In this document: piece by piece, positions 1-7,420 of the stretch
How positions within the stretch are numbered: the stretch's first letter is position 1
How the letters are laid out: every line of letters begins with the position of its first letter
DNA from: Corallococcus caeni
GTDB lineage: Bacteria; Myxococcota; Myxococcia; Myxococcales; Myxococcaceae
DNA length: 64,000 nt
Assembly (NCBI RefSeq): GCF_036245865.1
Contig: NZ_BTTW01000001.1
Location: forward strand, 868,001 to 932,000
Direction of reading: 5' to 3'
Notes under the pieces: model-generated
What the model was told of the DNA's origin: nothing
Database searches by the model: none
Seen by the model: the letters and a program-made list of their open reading frames with translations, nothing else
Translations under genes and position numbers: made by a program

Positions 1-148
1 GATGAACGTGGGCCTCCAGCAGCAGACCCTCCGCGACTACAACCTCACGCGCTTCTTCAAGACGGTCACCATCATCATGGTGCGCCCCTGGGGCACCCTG
101 GTCATCGACCTGTTCGGGGTGGACTACAGCGACTACTACGGCTTCTAG
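1..148 (+). CDS. C-terminal end of an unidentified protein (5' truncated by window)
   Basis: An open frame enters from the left edge (codons in phase with base 2) and stops at TAG 146-148, giving about 48 residues that end in the aromatic tail VDYSDYYGF. A strong hairpin with a T-run follows at once, which supports this as a true gene end. The visible part contains a short hydrophobic stretch but no motif I recognise, so no function is proposed. Confidence 0.5.
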   Translation, partial: MNVGLQQQTLRDYNLTRFFKTVTIIMVRPWGTLVIDLFGVDYSDYYGF

Positions 149-160
149 AGCCCCATCCCG

Positions 161-197
161 CCGCCGGGAGCCCCTGGGGTCCCGGCGGTGCGGTTTT
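161..197 (+). terminator. Intrinsic terminator after the first partial gene
   Basis: Bases 161-169 (CCGCCGGGA) are the exact reverse complement of 180-188 (TCCCGGCGG). The inner bases can extend the stem, and a TTTT run follows at 194-197. This is a classic Rho-independent terminator placed just after the stop codon at 148. Confidence 0.8.
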
Positions 198-232
198 CGT
201 CCCGCCCACGGCGCGCCTAGAGTTCCGGCCCC

Positions 233-1270
233 GTGAGCCCTCCGTCCGCCACCTGTCCCCGCTGTGGTGCCCCCCGCGTGGACGGGCCCGAGTGCCCGGC
301 GTGCGGCGTCATCTACCTGCGCGCGGAGGTGCGCGCCGCCACCCGGCAGGCCGAGGCCCGCGACCACGAGGCCCGCGAGGCCGCCCGGCGCGAAGCCGAG
401 GACCAGCGGCAGGCCCTGCGAGAGGCCCTGGAGGCCCACGCGGCCCCCACGTTCGTGCCGCCCCTGGTCGCGGCGCGCCCCGCGCCGGAGCCCGCCACGG
501 AGGGCATCACCTTCCACGGTGAGGAGACGGGGAGCGAGGGCGCCCTGGAGGCGCGCTTGCGGCTGGCGGTGTTGCCGGCCGCGCTCGGCATCGCCTTCCT
601 CGCGGTCGGTTCACCGGGCTTCCATGGGCTGCTGCGCGTCTTCCTCACGATGCCGGTGCACGAGGTGGGGCACGCCGTCACCGCGTGGTTCTGCGGCTTC
701 AGCGCCACGCCCACGCTGTGGGTGACCCACGTGTCGGAGGACCGCTCGACGTTCATGATCCTCCTGATGGCGGGGCTCTGCGGCGCGCTCGCGTGGCAGG
801 GCTGGAAGCGCCGCCGGTGGACGTGGCTGGGCGTGGGCGCGGGGCTGCTCGTCGCGCAGGGCGTGTGCACGTTCGGGCTGACGCATGCGCAGGCCAAGGC
901 CCTCACCTTCTTCGGCGGCGACGCGGGCCTGATGGTGCTGGGCGCGCTGCTGCTGGCCACGTTCTACGTGCCGCGCGGCCACTACCTCCACCGGCACCAG
1001 CTGCGCTGGGGCTTCGTTGCCATGGGCGCGGCGGCGTTCATGGACGGCTTCGAGCAATGGTGGGCGGCGCGCACCGACGTGGACCGCATCCCCTTCGGCC
1101 GCATCGAGGGCGTGGGCCTGAGCGACCCCAGCACCCTCGTGGACGTCTACGGCTGGAACGTCAGCCGCGTCATCCACTGGAACGTCACGGTGGGCGTCGT
1201 CTGTCTCATGGCCCTGGGCGCGCTCTACCTGCGCGGCCTCTGGACCGCCCGCGACGCGCTGCGCGGCTGA
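233..1270 (+). CDS. Polytopic membrane protein with N-terminal zinc ribbon and HEVGH metalloprotease-like motif
   Basis: This 345-residue protein starts at GTG 233. Residues 8-25 hold two CxxC knuckles (CPRC, CPAC), a zinc-ribbon-like hook, followed by an Ala/Arg/Glu-rich, probably helical stretch to about residue 70. From about residue 105 there are several hydrophobic segments. The first carries VHEVGH (H143, E144, H147), the HExxH zinc signature, and a later segment holds FFGGDAG with D230, which could be a third metal ligand as in M50 site-2-type intramembrane proteases. I infer an integral-membrane metallopeptidase or a relative; overall similarity to M50 is not obvious, so the substrate is unknown. 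The 3' end overlaps the convergent hydrolase gene by 46 bp. Confidence 0.75.
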   Translation: MSPPSATCPRCGAPRVDGPECPACGVIYLRAEVRAATRQAEARDHEAREAARREAEDQRQALREALEAHAAPTFVPPLVAARPAPEPATEGITFHGEETGSEGALEARLRLAVLPAALGIAFLAVGSPGFHGLLRVFLTMPVHEVGHAVTAWFCGFSATPTLWVTHVSEDRSTFMILLMAGLCGALAWQGWKRRRWTWLGVGAGLLVAQGVCTFGLTHAQAKALTFFGGDAGLMVLGALLLATFYVPRGHYLHRHQLRWGFVAMGAAAFMDGFEQWWAARTDVDRIPFGRIEGVGLSDPSTLVDVYGWNVSRVIHWNVTVGVVCLMALGALYLRGLWTARDALRG

Positions 1271-2817
1271 GGCGCGGCCTCGCGCCAGCTCCCGAACGGC
1301 CACTCGAAGCCCGGCGTGCTCAGCACCTCCGGCTTCCGAGCCCCCCGCCAGCGCAGGGCCTCGCCCGGCCGCAGGAGGAGCGCCTGTGGCCCCTCGCCCT
1401 GCGCCTTGCGCACCTGGGCCAGCCGCTCCGGATACGGGTCCGCGTCCGGGTTCTCGTCCATGTTGCTCGCGCCCGCGACGGGCTCGCCTGGATAGCCGGC
1501 GTAGCGTGGGCCCATGCCCTCGCGCCAGTACCAGGGGGCACCGCCGTCCGCGCAGGGCACCACGTAGCGCGCGCCCAGGAGCTCTCCGTAGCGCAGCGCC
1601 TCCTCCGGGCCCGCCATCAGGCGCTGCGGCGTGGTGAGCGCGTCGCGCGGCACGTTGACGAGGAACGCATCCAGCGTGGTGAAGCCGAAGAAGATGGGCG
1701 GCAGCCGGAAGCCGCGCACGCCGCAGAAGAGGACGTCCACCGGCCCCTGCTGCTTGCGCACGCGGCGGCACACCGCGTCCATGTCTCCGCGCACGTCATG
1801 GCCCGCGTCCGCGAAGAAGGCGGCGGAGAAGTCCTTCGAGCGCACGAGCCACGTGTTGCCCTCGTTGTAGAGGTCCGGGTGCGGGCCCTCTCCATCCGTG
1901 GGCTGCTCGCCGTGGAAGGGCAGCGCGTGCACCGTCACGTCCTCCACCTGCCGCGTCTCCCCCCAGCGCAGGGGCTCCACGCGCGTGAAGCCCAGCTGCT
2001 TCAGCCGCAGCGCGCAGTCCGTGGAGAAGAGGCTCTCGCGCGCCACCGCGGGCACGAAGATGCGCGTGTCGCGAGGCAGGGGCAGCAGCGAGCCCAGGTG
2101 GAAGTGGTCCCCGTGGGAATGCGTGATGACCACCGCGTCCACCCGTCCCAGGTCCCCGGCCTGCAGCGCCCCGTAGCCGGGCAGGTCCACTTCGCCCGTG
2201 GGGCGGAAGTACGGGTCCACGAGCACGCGCCCTTCCCTGCCTGACACGAGCACCGTGTTGTGCCCCACGAAGAGGGCCCCCGGTCCGGGCACGTCCACCG
2301 GCCCCGCGTGGCGCACGAGCCAGCCGGCCTGCGACAGGTCGCCCAGCAGCTCGCCCACGACGGGCACGGTGGCCAGCGCGCGCAGCTCCTCGCGCGTCGC
2401 GCCCCGGGCGAGCGACGCGAACAGGTCCGCCACCACCGGCCAGTCCTTCGCGCGCACCGGCACGTCCAGCCCGAGCGAGTCCTGGCGCAGGTGCAGCACG
2501 CGCGGGCGGTGGCGCAGCGGATCCGGGAAGAGGACGTCCTCGCGCAGCACGCGGCGGCCCATGCGCCGCTTCGTGCCCTGGCAGAGCGCGGCGTAGCGGG
2601 GCGTGTCCTCCAGCCAGCGGATGAGCGCGCCCGCCTCGTGCAGCGCGCCCTCGCGGCCCAGCGCGGCGATGTGGCGCTTCAGCGGCACCTGCGCGCGGCG
2701 CACCGGGCGCGCGGTGGGCCCCTGGATGCTGCACCCCAGGTCCTCGTGGTGGTCGGCCTCCGTGCGGGCGGAGGCGAGGACGGCCAGGCTGACGCCGCGG
2801 TGCAGGGTGAATCGCAT
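1225..2817 (-). CDS. Metallo-beta-lactamase-fold hydrolase with N-terminal accessory domain
   Basis: 530 residues from ATG at 2817 (MRFTLHR). An open frame continues upstream to 2937, but that part is arginine/proline-rich and runs into the promoter gap shared with the divergent transporter, so the shorter start is preferred. The first ~190 residues contain a helical segment resembling PqqD-type winged-helix domains (WPVVADLF...LSQAGWLV). The second half is a metallo-beta-lactamase fold with the zinc motif HxHxDH (H233, H235, D237, H238) and a later FADAGHD that supplies further ligands. Proteins of this fold hydrolyse esters, thioesters or phosphodiesters; the substrate cannot be read from sequence. 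No signal peptide is seen. Confidence 0.8.
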   Translation of the reverse strand: MRFTLHRGVSLAVLASARTEADHHEDLGCSIQGPTARPVRRAQVPLKRHIAALGREGALHEAGALIRWLEDTPRYAALCQGTKRRMGRRVLREDVLFPDPLRHRPRVLHLRQDSLGLDVPVRAKDWPVVADLFASLARGATREELRALATVPVVGELLGDLSQAGWLVRHAGPVDVPGPGALFVGHNTVLVSGREGRVLVDPYFRPTGEVDLPGYGALQAGDLGRVDAVVITHSHGDHFHLGSLLPLPRDTRIFVPAVARESLFSTDCALRLKQLGFTRVEPLRWGETRQVEDVTVHALPFHGEQPTDGEGPHPDLYNEGNTWLVRSKDFSAAFFADAGHDVRGDMDAVCRRVRKQQGPVDVLFCGVRGFRLPPIFFGFTTLDAFLVNVPRDALTTPQRLMAGPEEALRYGELLGARYVVPCADGGAPWYWREGMGPRYAGYPGEPVAGASNMDENPDADPYPERLAQVRKAQGEGPQALLLRPGEALRWRGARKPEVLSTPGFEWPFGSWREAAPQPRSASRAVQRPRR

Positions 2818-2939
2818 GCGTGCGACGTCGCATGGCGCACCGCCCTTCGCAAGGGCCTGCGCTTGCGACCGGCCGCCGGGCCGCCCGGGCCGGGGCGGGT
2901 TGTGGGCCCCCCAGCGAGGCCAGTACCCTCCCCGCACCC

Positions 2940-4787
2940 ATGGCCCACCCCGCCGAGCCGCTCCCGCCGGAGCCTTCCGCTCCGTTGTCCTCCGTGCCTG
3001 ACGCCGTCACGCCGCGCTTCCGCTTCCTGCCCGCGGTGGGCACGTGGAAGTACCACCTGCTGCTCGCCTCGGTGGCCATCTTCATCCTGGGCCCGCTGGG
3101 CGGCGTGGCCGCGTCGTACATGAACTTCAGCCTGGGCTTCTTCGTCGCCAGCCAGGTGCTCTCCGGCATCCTCGGCAGCGTCGTCACCTACGGCTACGGC
3201 GCGGAGGGCAAGCACGGCGCCAACTACATGCAGACGATGGCCGCGTCGGTGGCCTCGCTGTGCGCCATGTCCGTGCTCATCCAGTCCATGGTGTGGCTGG
3301 GCATGCCCCAGCCGCCCGCGTGGCAGCTGATGCTCTTCGTCGGGTGCGTGGGCATGTTCGGCGTGGGCGTGGGCATGCTCTACACGCCGCTGCTCGTGGA
3401 CCGGCTCCAGCTGGACTACCCGTCCGGCTACGCGGTGGCCAACATCCTGCGAGCGCTCACGGACAAGCGCCTGCTCAAGGCCTCCATCGCGAAGCTGGGC
3501 GGCGGCACCGGCCTGGGCATACTGGCCGCGTGGCTCACGGAGAAGGTGGCCGCCATCGCCGCGCTGAGCGTGAGCAGCTCCACTGTGGGCGCCGGCATGG
3601 TGGTGGGCAGCCGCATCACCGTGCCCGCCATGCTCATGGGGCTCATCGGTTACGCCATCAGCCCGTACCTGCAGCGCATCGGGTGGCTGGGCCCGAATGA
3701 TCCCTACCGCAAGGTCGGCTTCCTGGTGTCGCTGGCGATGATCTGCGGCGCGGCGCTGGTGGACCTGGCGCTGCTCGCGGTGCAGGCGGTGGACCGCATC
3801 CGGGGCCGCGCGCAGGCACCGGCGGACACCGAGCCCGCGTGGAAGAAGGTCAACGTGCCCCGCCTCATCGCCTGGGTGGTGGGCTGGGGCGCGGCCGTGG
3901 TGGTGGTGGCCACGCAGGTGCTGCACCAGCCCGCGGGCTTCATCCTCTTCGGGCTCGCGCTGTCGCTGCTGTTCGTGCTGATCAACGGCATCGCCTACGG
4001 CATCAGCGACAACAACCCCATCTCCAGCGCGTTCGTGATGTCGGTGTTGCTGATGTCGCTGCTGGGCCTGAAGGATCCGCTGGTGGGCCTGATGGCGTCC
4101 TCCATCCTGCTCATCTCCACGTCGGTGGGCTGCGACATGCAGCAGGACCGCTCCACCGGTTGGCGCCTGGGCACCAACCGCGTGGTGCAGTTCCGCTACC
4201 AGGTGCTGGGCATCTTCATGGGCGCGGTGCTGTGCGTGGTGCTGGCGCGCGTGTTCATGGGCGCCTACCCCGTGCTGTCCGTCAACCAGTTGGATCACCC
4301 GGACGTGAAGGTGGCCCAGTGGAGCTCCGCGATGACGTACAAGTTCGTGGGCGCCATCCGCGACCTGGGCGCGCTGTCGGCGCACAAGGTGACGGCGCTG
4401 CTCGTGGGCCTGTCCATCGGCTTCACGCTGGAGGTCATCCGCAAGGTCGTCCGCCGGCATCCGGCCTACCTGCGCTTCGTGCAGGGGTCGCGCACGGGGT
4501 TCGGCGTGGGCTGGACGATGGACTCGATGGTGCTGGCCAGTCCCTACGCGCTCGCGTTCGGCGGCTTCATCGCGCTGCCCGCGGCCATCTGGTTCGGCAT
4601 GGGCGGCATCCTCACGTCCGTCTTCAACACCGTCTCCAAGCGTTTCCGGAGGGAGCCCGCGCCCGGCGAGGCGGTGCTGCCGGAGGACATGAGCACCATG
4701 TCCCTGGTGGGCGGCGGCCTCATCGCGGGCGAGTCGCTCTTCTACCTCTTCGTCGGCCTCGCCGGCCTGCTGGCCCTGTTGGGCTGA
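2940..4787 (+). CDS. OPT-family oligopeptide/metal-chelate transporter
   Basis: 615 residues from ATG 2940 (MAHPAEPL), with about 14-16 hydrophobic segments spread over the whole length, as expected for the oligopeptide transporter (OPT) superfamily. Recognisable family stretches include the SSSTVGAGMVVGSRI loop near the middle and TSVGCDMQQDRSTG followed by TNRVVQFRYQVLG. Family members import peptides or metal-siderophore chelates by proton symport; which is carried here is not visible. It is divergent from the MBL-fold gene with 122 bp between the starts, so the two may share a control region. It ends 24 bp before the putative promoter of the Thr-leader region. Confidence 0.88.
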   Translation: MAHPAEPLPPEPSAPLSSVPDAVTPRFRFLPAVGTWKYHLLLASVAIFILGPLGGVAASYMNFSLGFFVASQVLSGILGSVVTYGYGAEGKHGANYMQTMAASVASLCAMSVLIQSMVWLGMPQPPAWQLMLFVGCVGMFGVGVGMLYTPLLVDRLQLDYPSGYAVANILRALTDKRLLKASIAKLGGGTGLGILAAWLTEKVAAIAALSVSSSTVGAGMVVGSRITVPAMLMGLIGYAISPYLQRIGWLGPNDPYRKVGFLVSLAMICGAALVDLALLAVQAVDRIRGRAQAPADTEPAWKKVNVPRLIAWVVGWGAAVVVVATQVLHQPAGFILFGLALSLLFVLINGIAYGISDNNPISSAFVMSVLLMSLLGLKDPLVGLMASSILLISTSVGCDMQQDRSTGWRLGTNRVVQFRYQVLGIFMGAVLCVVLARVFMGAYPVLSVNQLDHPDVKVAQWSSAMTYKFVGAIRDLGALSAHKVTALLVGLSIGFTLEVIRKVVRRHPAYLRFVQGSRTGFGVGWTMDSMVLASPYALAFGGFIALPAAIWFGMGGILTSVFNTVSKRFRREPAPGEAVLPEDMSTMSLVGGGLIAGESLFYLFVGLAGLLALLG

Positions 4788-4810
4788 TGCACCCTGCCCC
4801 GGCGCACGGC

Positions 4811-4846
4811 TTGACTTTCCGTGCGGCCGGGAGCACTTGTTGTCCC
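4811..4846 (+). promoter_or_regulatory. Putative sigma70-type promoter of the Thr-leader / ThrRS unit
   Basis: TTGACT at 4811-4816 is a near-consensus -35 element immediately after the transporter gene. The -10 region is weak: CTTGTT at 4836-4841 lies 19 bp away. If used, it would place the transcript start at or just before the leader GTG at 4847, which would make the leader peptide leaderless or nearly so. A GGAG at 4830-4833 lies 13 nt from that GTG. Confidence 0.4.
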
Positions 4847-4933
4847 GTGAGCCTCGTCATCCACACCACCGCGACCCAGACCACCACCACCGCTTCGGCG
4901 GGCGTGGGTCCGGTGCGCGTGTCGGTAGCCTGA
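4847..4933 (+). CDS. Threonine-rich leader peptide (candidate attenuator peptide)
   Basis: A 28-codon reading frame starts at GTG 4847 and stops at TGA 4931-4933. Seven of its codons are threonine, packed in positions 7-15 (HTTATQTTTT), then it drops to Val/Gly/Ala. It sits between a -35-like element and a strong hairpin, directly upstream of a gene for a threonyl-tRNA synthetase. This is the arrangement of amino-acid attenuators such as E. coli thrL and the pheM leader of pheST: ribosome stalling at Thr codons when charged tRNA-Thr is scarce would alter downstream folding. Function is inferred from composition and context only. Confidence 0.62.
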   Translation: MSLVIHTTATQTTTTASAGVGPVRVSVA

Positions 4934-5032
4934 CGAGCGCACGGTTTCCCGCCCCGCCGAGTTCCGGCCGGGGCGACCGTGCAACCTCACACGCCCCGTG
5001 TCCGGCCCCGGCTGCTTCATCCCGACCGACAC
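4919..5032 (+). promoter_or_regulatory. Leader hairpin and possible competing pairing (attenuator candidate)
   Basis: After the leader stop, GCACGGT (4939-4945) pairs with ACCGTGC (4976-4982) and CGCCCCG (4950-4956) pairs with CGGGGCG (4969-4975), giving a 14-bp stem interrupted by one bulge with a 12-nt loop. No T-run follows, so termination would have to be Rho-dependent or the stem acts otherwise. The end of the leader frame, GTGTCGGT (4919-4926), is complementary to ACCGACAC (5025-5032) just ahead of the synthetase ribosome-binding site, offering an alternative long-range fold. Confidence 0.5.
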
Positions 5033-5044
5033 ACGGAGACGACA

Positions 5045-6247
5045 ATGCTCGACGAACACGACCACCGCGCGCTGGGCCAGCGCCTGGACCTCTTCCACCT
5101 GCAGGAGGAGGCCCCGGGCATGGTGTTCTGGCACCCTCGCGGACTGATGCTGTACCGGCTGTTGGAGGACCACGTCCGCCTGCGCATGCGCGAGGAGGGC
5201 TACCGCGAAGTCCGTACGCCGCAGCTGTGCTCCCAGCCGCTGTGGGAGCAGAGCGGCCACTGGGAGAACTTCCGCGAGAACATGTTCTGCCTGCCTGAAG
5301 GCGACCGGCACCTGGCCCTCAAGCCGGTGAGCTGCCCTGGCCACATCCAGCTGGTGCAGCGCATGGCGCCCAGCCACCGCGACCTGCCCCTGCGTCTGGG
5401 GGAGTTCGGGCTGGTGCACCGCAGCGAGCCCAGCGGCGCGCTGCACGGGCTGTTCCGCCTGCGCCAGTTCACGCAGGACGACGGCCACATCTTCTGCGCG
5501 GCGGAGCAGGTGGAGGCGGAGGTGGTCCGCTTCGTGCGCTCGCTCAAGGCGTTCTACGCGGGCTTCGGCTTCGACGACGTGCAGGTGGCCTTCTCCAGCC
5601 GTCCGGCGATGCGCGCCGGCAGTGACGTGCTGTGGGACCAGGCGGAGGCGTGGCTCCAGTCCGCGGCGAAGCAGGCGGGGCTGGTGTACGAGGACCAGCC
5701 CGGCCAGGGCGCCTTCTACGGGCCCAAGCTGGAGTTCGTTTTGAAGGACCGGCTGGGCCGCGCGTGGCAGTGCGGGACGATCCAGCTGGACCTGGTGCTG
5801 CCGGAGCGCTTCGACCTGCACTACGTCGGGGCGTCCGGAGAGCGCCTGCGCCCGGTGATGCTTCACCGCGCGCTGTTCGGCAGCCTGGAGCGGTTCATCG
5901 GCATGTTGCTGGAGCATCACGGAGGTGCGCTGCCCGCGTGGCTCGCGCCGGAGCAGGTGGTGGTGGCCTCCGTGGGCGCGGGGGCCGCCGACTACGCGGA
6001 GGCGCTGGCGGCGCGGCTACGGCTGGCCGGCTGCCGTGCTCGGGCGGACGTGCGGGACGAGTCGCTGTCGAAGAAGGTCCTGGGCTCGCACGAGGACGGC
6101 GTGCCGTTCCTCGCGGTGGTGGGTGGCCGCGAGGTGGAGTCGAAGGGCGTCCGCCTGCGGCAGCGCGACGGCTCCCAGCGCGACCTGCCCTGGGATGACG
6201 CCGTGGCGTGGCTGTCCGCCGCGTGCCAGCCGGCCGTGGCGGGCTGA
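5045..6247 (+). CDS. Threonyl-tRNA synthetase lacking TGS and editing domains
   Basis: 400 residues from ATG 5045 (MLDEHDHRALGQRLDLF), preceded by GGAGAC. It begins where the class II catalytic core of ThrRS begins, so the ~240-residue N-terminal TGS and editing domains of the usual ~640-residue enzyme are absent. The core is intact: the zinc ligands are in VSCPGH, the ALHG(L)F loop and HRALFGSLERF, and motif 2 and HRSEPSGALHG are present. A C-terminal anticodon-binding domain spans roughly residues 295-400. It should charge tRNA-Thr but could not clear Ser-tRNA-Thr itself. A full-length enzyme is presumably encoded elsewhere. It is preceded by a Thr-rich leader peptide and may be controlled by charged-tRNA supply. 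Confidence 0.88.
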   Translation: MLDEHDHRALGQRLDLFHLQEEAPGMVFWHPRGLMLYRLLEDHVRLRMREEGYREVRTPQLCSQPLWEQSGHWENFRENMFCLPEGDRHLALKPVSCPGHIQLVQRMAPSHRDLPLRLGEFGLVHRSEPSGALHGLFRLRQFTQDDGHIFCAAEQVEAEVVRFVRSLKAFYAGFGFDDVQVAFSSRPAMRAGSDVLWDQAEAWLQSAAKQAGLVYEDQPGQGAFYGPKLEFVLKDRLGRAWQCGTIQLDLVLPERFDLHYVGASGERLRPVMLHRALFGSLERFIGMLLEHHGGALPAWLAPEQVVVASVGAGAADYAEALAARLRLAGCRARADVRDESLSKKVLGSHEDGVPFLAVVGGREVESKGVRLRQRDGSQRDLPWDDAVAWLSAACQPAVAG

Positions 6248-6260
6248 GCGAGAGCCCGTC

Positions 6261-6299
6261 GGCCCGGCGTTCCCTTCTCCACGAAGGGAGCGTCGGGCC
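6261..6299. terminator. Bidirectional terminator hairpin between convergent genes
   Basis: Bases 6261-6277 pair with 6283-6299 (GGCCCGGCGTTCCCTTC with GAAGGGAGCGTCGGGCC, one non-Watson-Crick position) around a 5-nt loop. The stem lies in the short gap between the converging synthetase and CBS-domain genes, where a shared terminator is expected. No T-run is seen on either side. Confidence 0.65.
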
Positions 6300-6304
6300 G
6301 GAGT

Positions 6305-6724
6305 TCAGGAATACAGGCTCAGGTGCTCCAGCGGCTCGCCGGGCCGCAGCAGCGTGAGGGGCTCGGAGGCGACGTCGTCCCGGCGCAGCAGGCCCACCGC
6401 GTGGTGGTCCGCGTCCACGACCACCAGCCGGTTCAGGTGATGCTGCTCCATCAGGCGCTCACCGGCCTCCAGCGGTTCATCCTCCGAGCAGGTGACGAGC
6501 GGCGCCGTCATCGCCTCCCGCACGGTGGTGACGTCAGGGTCGTGCCCGTGGACGGTGGAGCACAGGGAGAGCTCCGAGTCGGTGAGCAGGCCCACCACCT
6601 GGCCGTGCTCCGTGACGGGCAGCGCGCCCAGGCTGGAGGTGGTCAGCCGCTCGGCGGCGGAGCGCAGGCACTCATCCGCGTCGATGGTCTTCACGTCCGT
6701 GTGCATCAACTCCGAAATCCGCAT
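6305..6724 (-). CDS. CBS-domain pair protein
   Basis: 139 residues from ATG at 6724 ([14 protein letters not shown]), with an excellent GAGGAGG ribosome site just upstream. Two CBS motifs fill the protein: residues ~7-58 ([17 protein letters not shown]...[20 protein letters not shown]) and ~72-125 ([43 protein letters not shown]). Stand-alone CBS pairs bind adenine nucleotides and act as energy or redox sensors for a partner; none is adjacent except the divergent msrB. A cytoplasmic sensor role is likely, but the partner is unknown. Confidence 0.88.
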   Translation of the reverse strand: MRISELMHTDVKTIDADECLRSAAERLTTSSLGALPVTEHGQVVGLLTDSELSLCSTVHGHDPDVTTVREAMTAPLVTCSEDEPLEAGERLMEQHHLNRLVVVDADHHAVGLLRRDDVASEPLTLLRPGEPLEHLSLYS

Positions 6725-6802
6725 CGGCCTGCCTCCTCGTGGCGCGCACCGCGTCCTGGAGGAGTACAAATGGCACACGGGCCATCAGGCCCTGCACCGC
6801 AA

Positions 6803-6830
6803 GGCCTGCCGTGCCGCATGTGGCAGGGCC
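6803..6830. promoter_or_regulatory. Inverted repeat in the divergent CBS/msrB control region
   Basis: GGCCTGCC (6803-6810) can pair with GGCAGGGCC (6822-6830), with one bulged G, around an 11-nt loop. A second overlapping arm, GGCCCTGC (6788-6795), matches GCAGGGCC (6823-6830). The element lies between the two divergent starts, so it may be a regulator site or an mRNA 5' structure for msrB. Confidence 0.3.
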
Positions 6831-6939
6831 CGGGTGTCAACCGCCTGACTGCCTCCCTGGTATAGGGTGCGACGCAAAGGCCGGCGGTGCATCCAAGGCC
6901 GTGCTCCGGGCTTCAGGCCCGAAACGTGGAGGAGGACCC

Positions 6940-7362
6940 ATGGCGGACAAGCTCAACCTTTCCAACGAGGAGTGGCGCAAGCGCCTCACCCCCGAGGAGT
7001 TCCAGGTGCTGCGTCAGCACGGCACCGAGTACCCGGGCTCTGGCTGTTTCCTCGGCACCAAGACGCCGGGCACCTACGTGTGCGCGGGCTGCAACAACCC
7101 GCTGTTCAAGTCAGGGACGAAGTTCGAGTCCGGCACGGGCTGGCCGTCCTTCACGCAGACGCTGTCAGAGGACTCCGTGACGGAGATCCGCGACGTGTCG
7201 CACGGGATGATCCGCACCGAGGTCCGCTGCGCGCGCTGCGACGGCCACCTGGGCCACGTGTTCCCGGACGGCCCGCCGCCTACGGGGCTGCGCTACTGCA
7301 TGAACTCCGTGGCGATGAAGCACGTCCCCGAAGGCAGCCCCATCGAGCTGGTCCGAGCCTGA
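6940..7362 (+). CDS. msrB: Peptide-methionine (R)-S-oxide reductase
   Basis: 140 residues from ATG 6940, preceded by GGAGGA. The SelR/MsrB fold is complete: zinc ligands C48, C51 (CAGC) and C97, C100 (CARC), the catalytic cysteine C120 in RYCMNS, and a likely resolving cysteine C36 in the GSGCF stretch. Conserved GTGWPSF and GHLGHVF motifs are present. It reduces the R epimer of methionine sulfoxide in oxidised proteins, in the cytoplasm since no signal peptide is seen. It is a single gene, divergent from the CBS protein and convergent with the GntR regulator. Confidence 0.95.
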   Translation: MADKLNLSNEEWRKRLTPEEFQVLRQHGTEYPGSGCFLGTKTPGTYVCAGCNNPLFKSGTKFESGTGWPSFTQTLSEDSVTEIRDVSHGMIRTEVRCARCDGHLGHVFPDGPPPTGLRYCMNSVAMKHVPEGSPIELVRA

Positions 7363-7420
7363 GCCGGTCACCGAAAGTTCGTTGACACATCCGGAGCCCG
7401 GCGCGTGAGGTCACCGGCGC

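Noticed and set aside
2818-2937. 40-residue N-terminal extension of the MBL-fold hydrolase
   Set aside because: It lies in the shared promoter gap with the divergent transporter and is Gly/Pro/Arg-rich; MRFTLHR at 2817 is the natural start.
5045-6247. The short ThrRS as a self-resistance gene of the NRPS/PKS cluster
   Set aside because: It lies about 30 kb from the cluster with unrelated genes between, and has its own leader control; nothing in the cluster points to a ThrRS inhibitor.
6774-6800. TGGCAC box suggestive of a sigma54 promoter upstream of msrB
   Set aside because: No TTGC-type -12 element follows at the required spacing.
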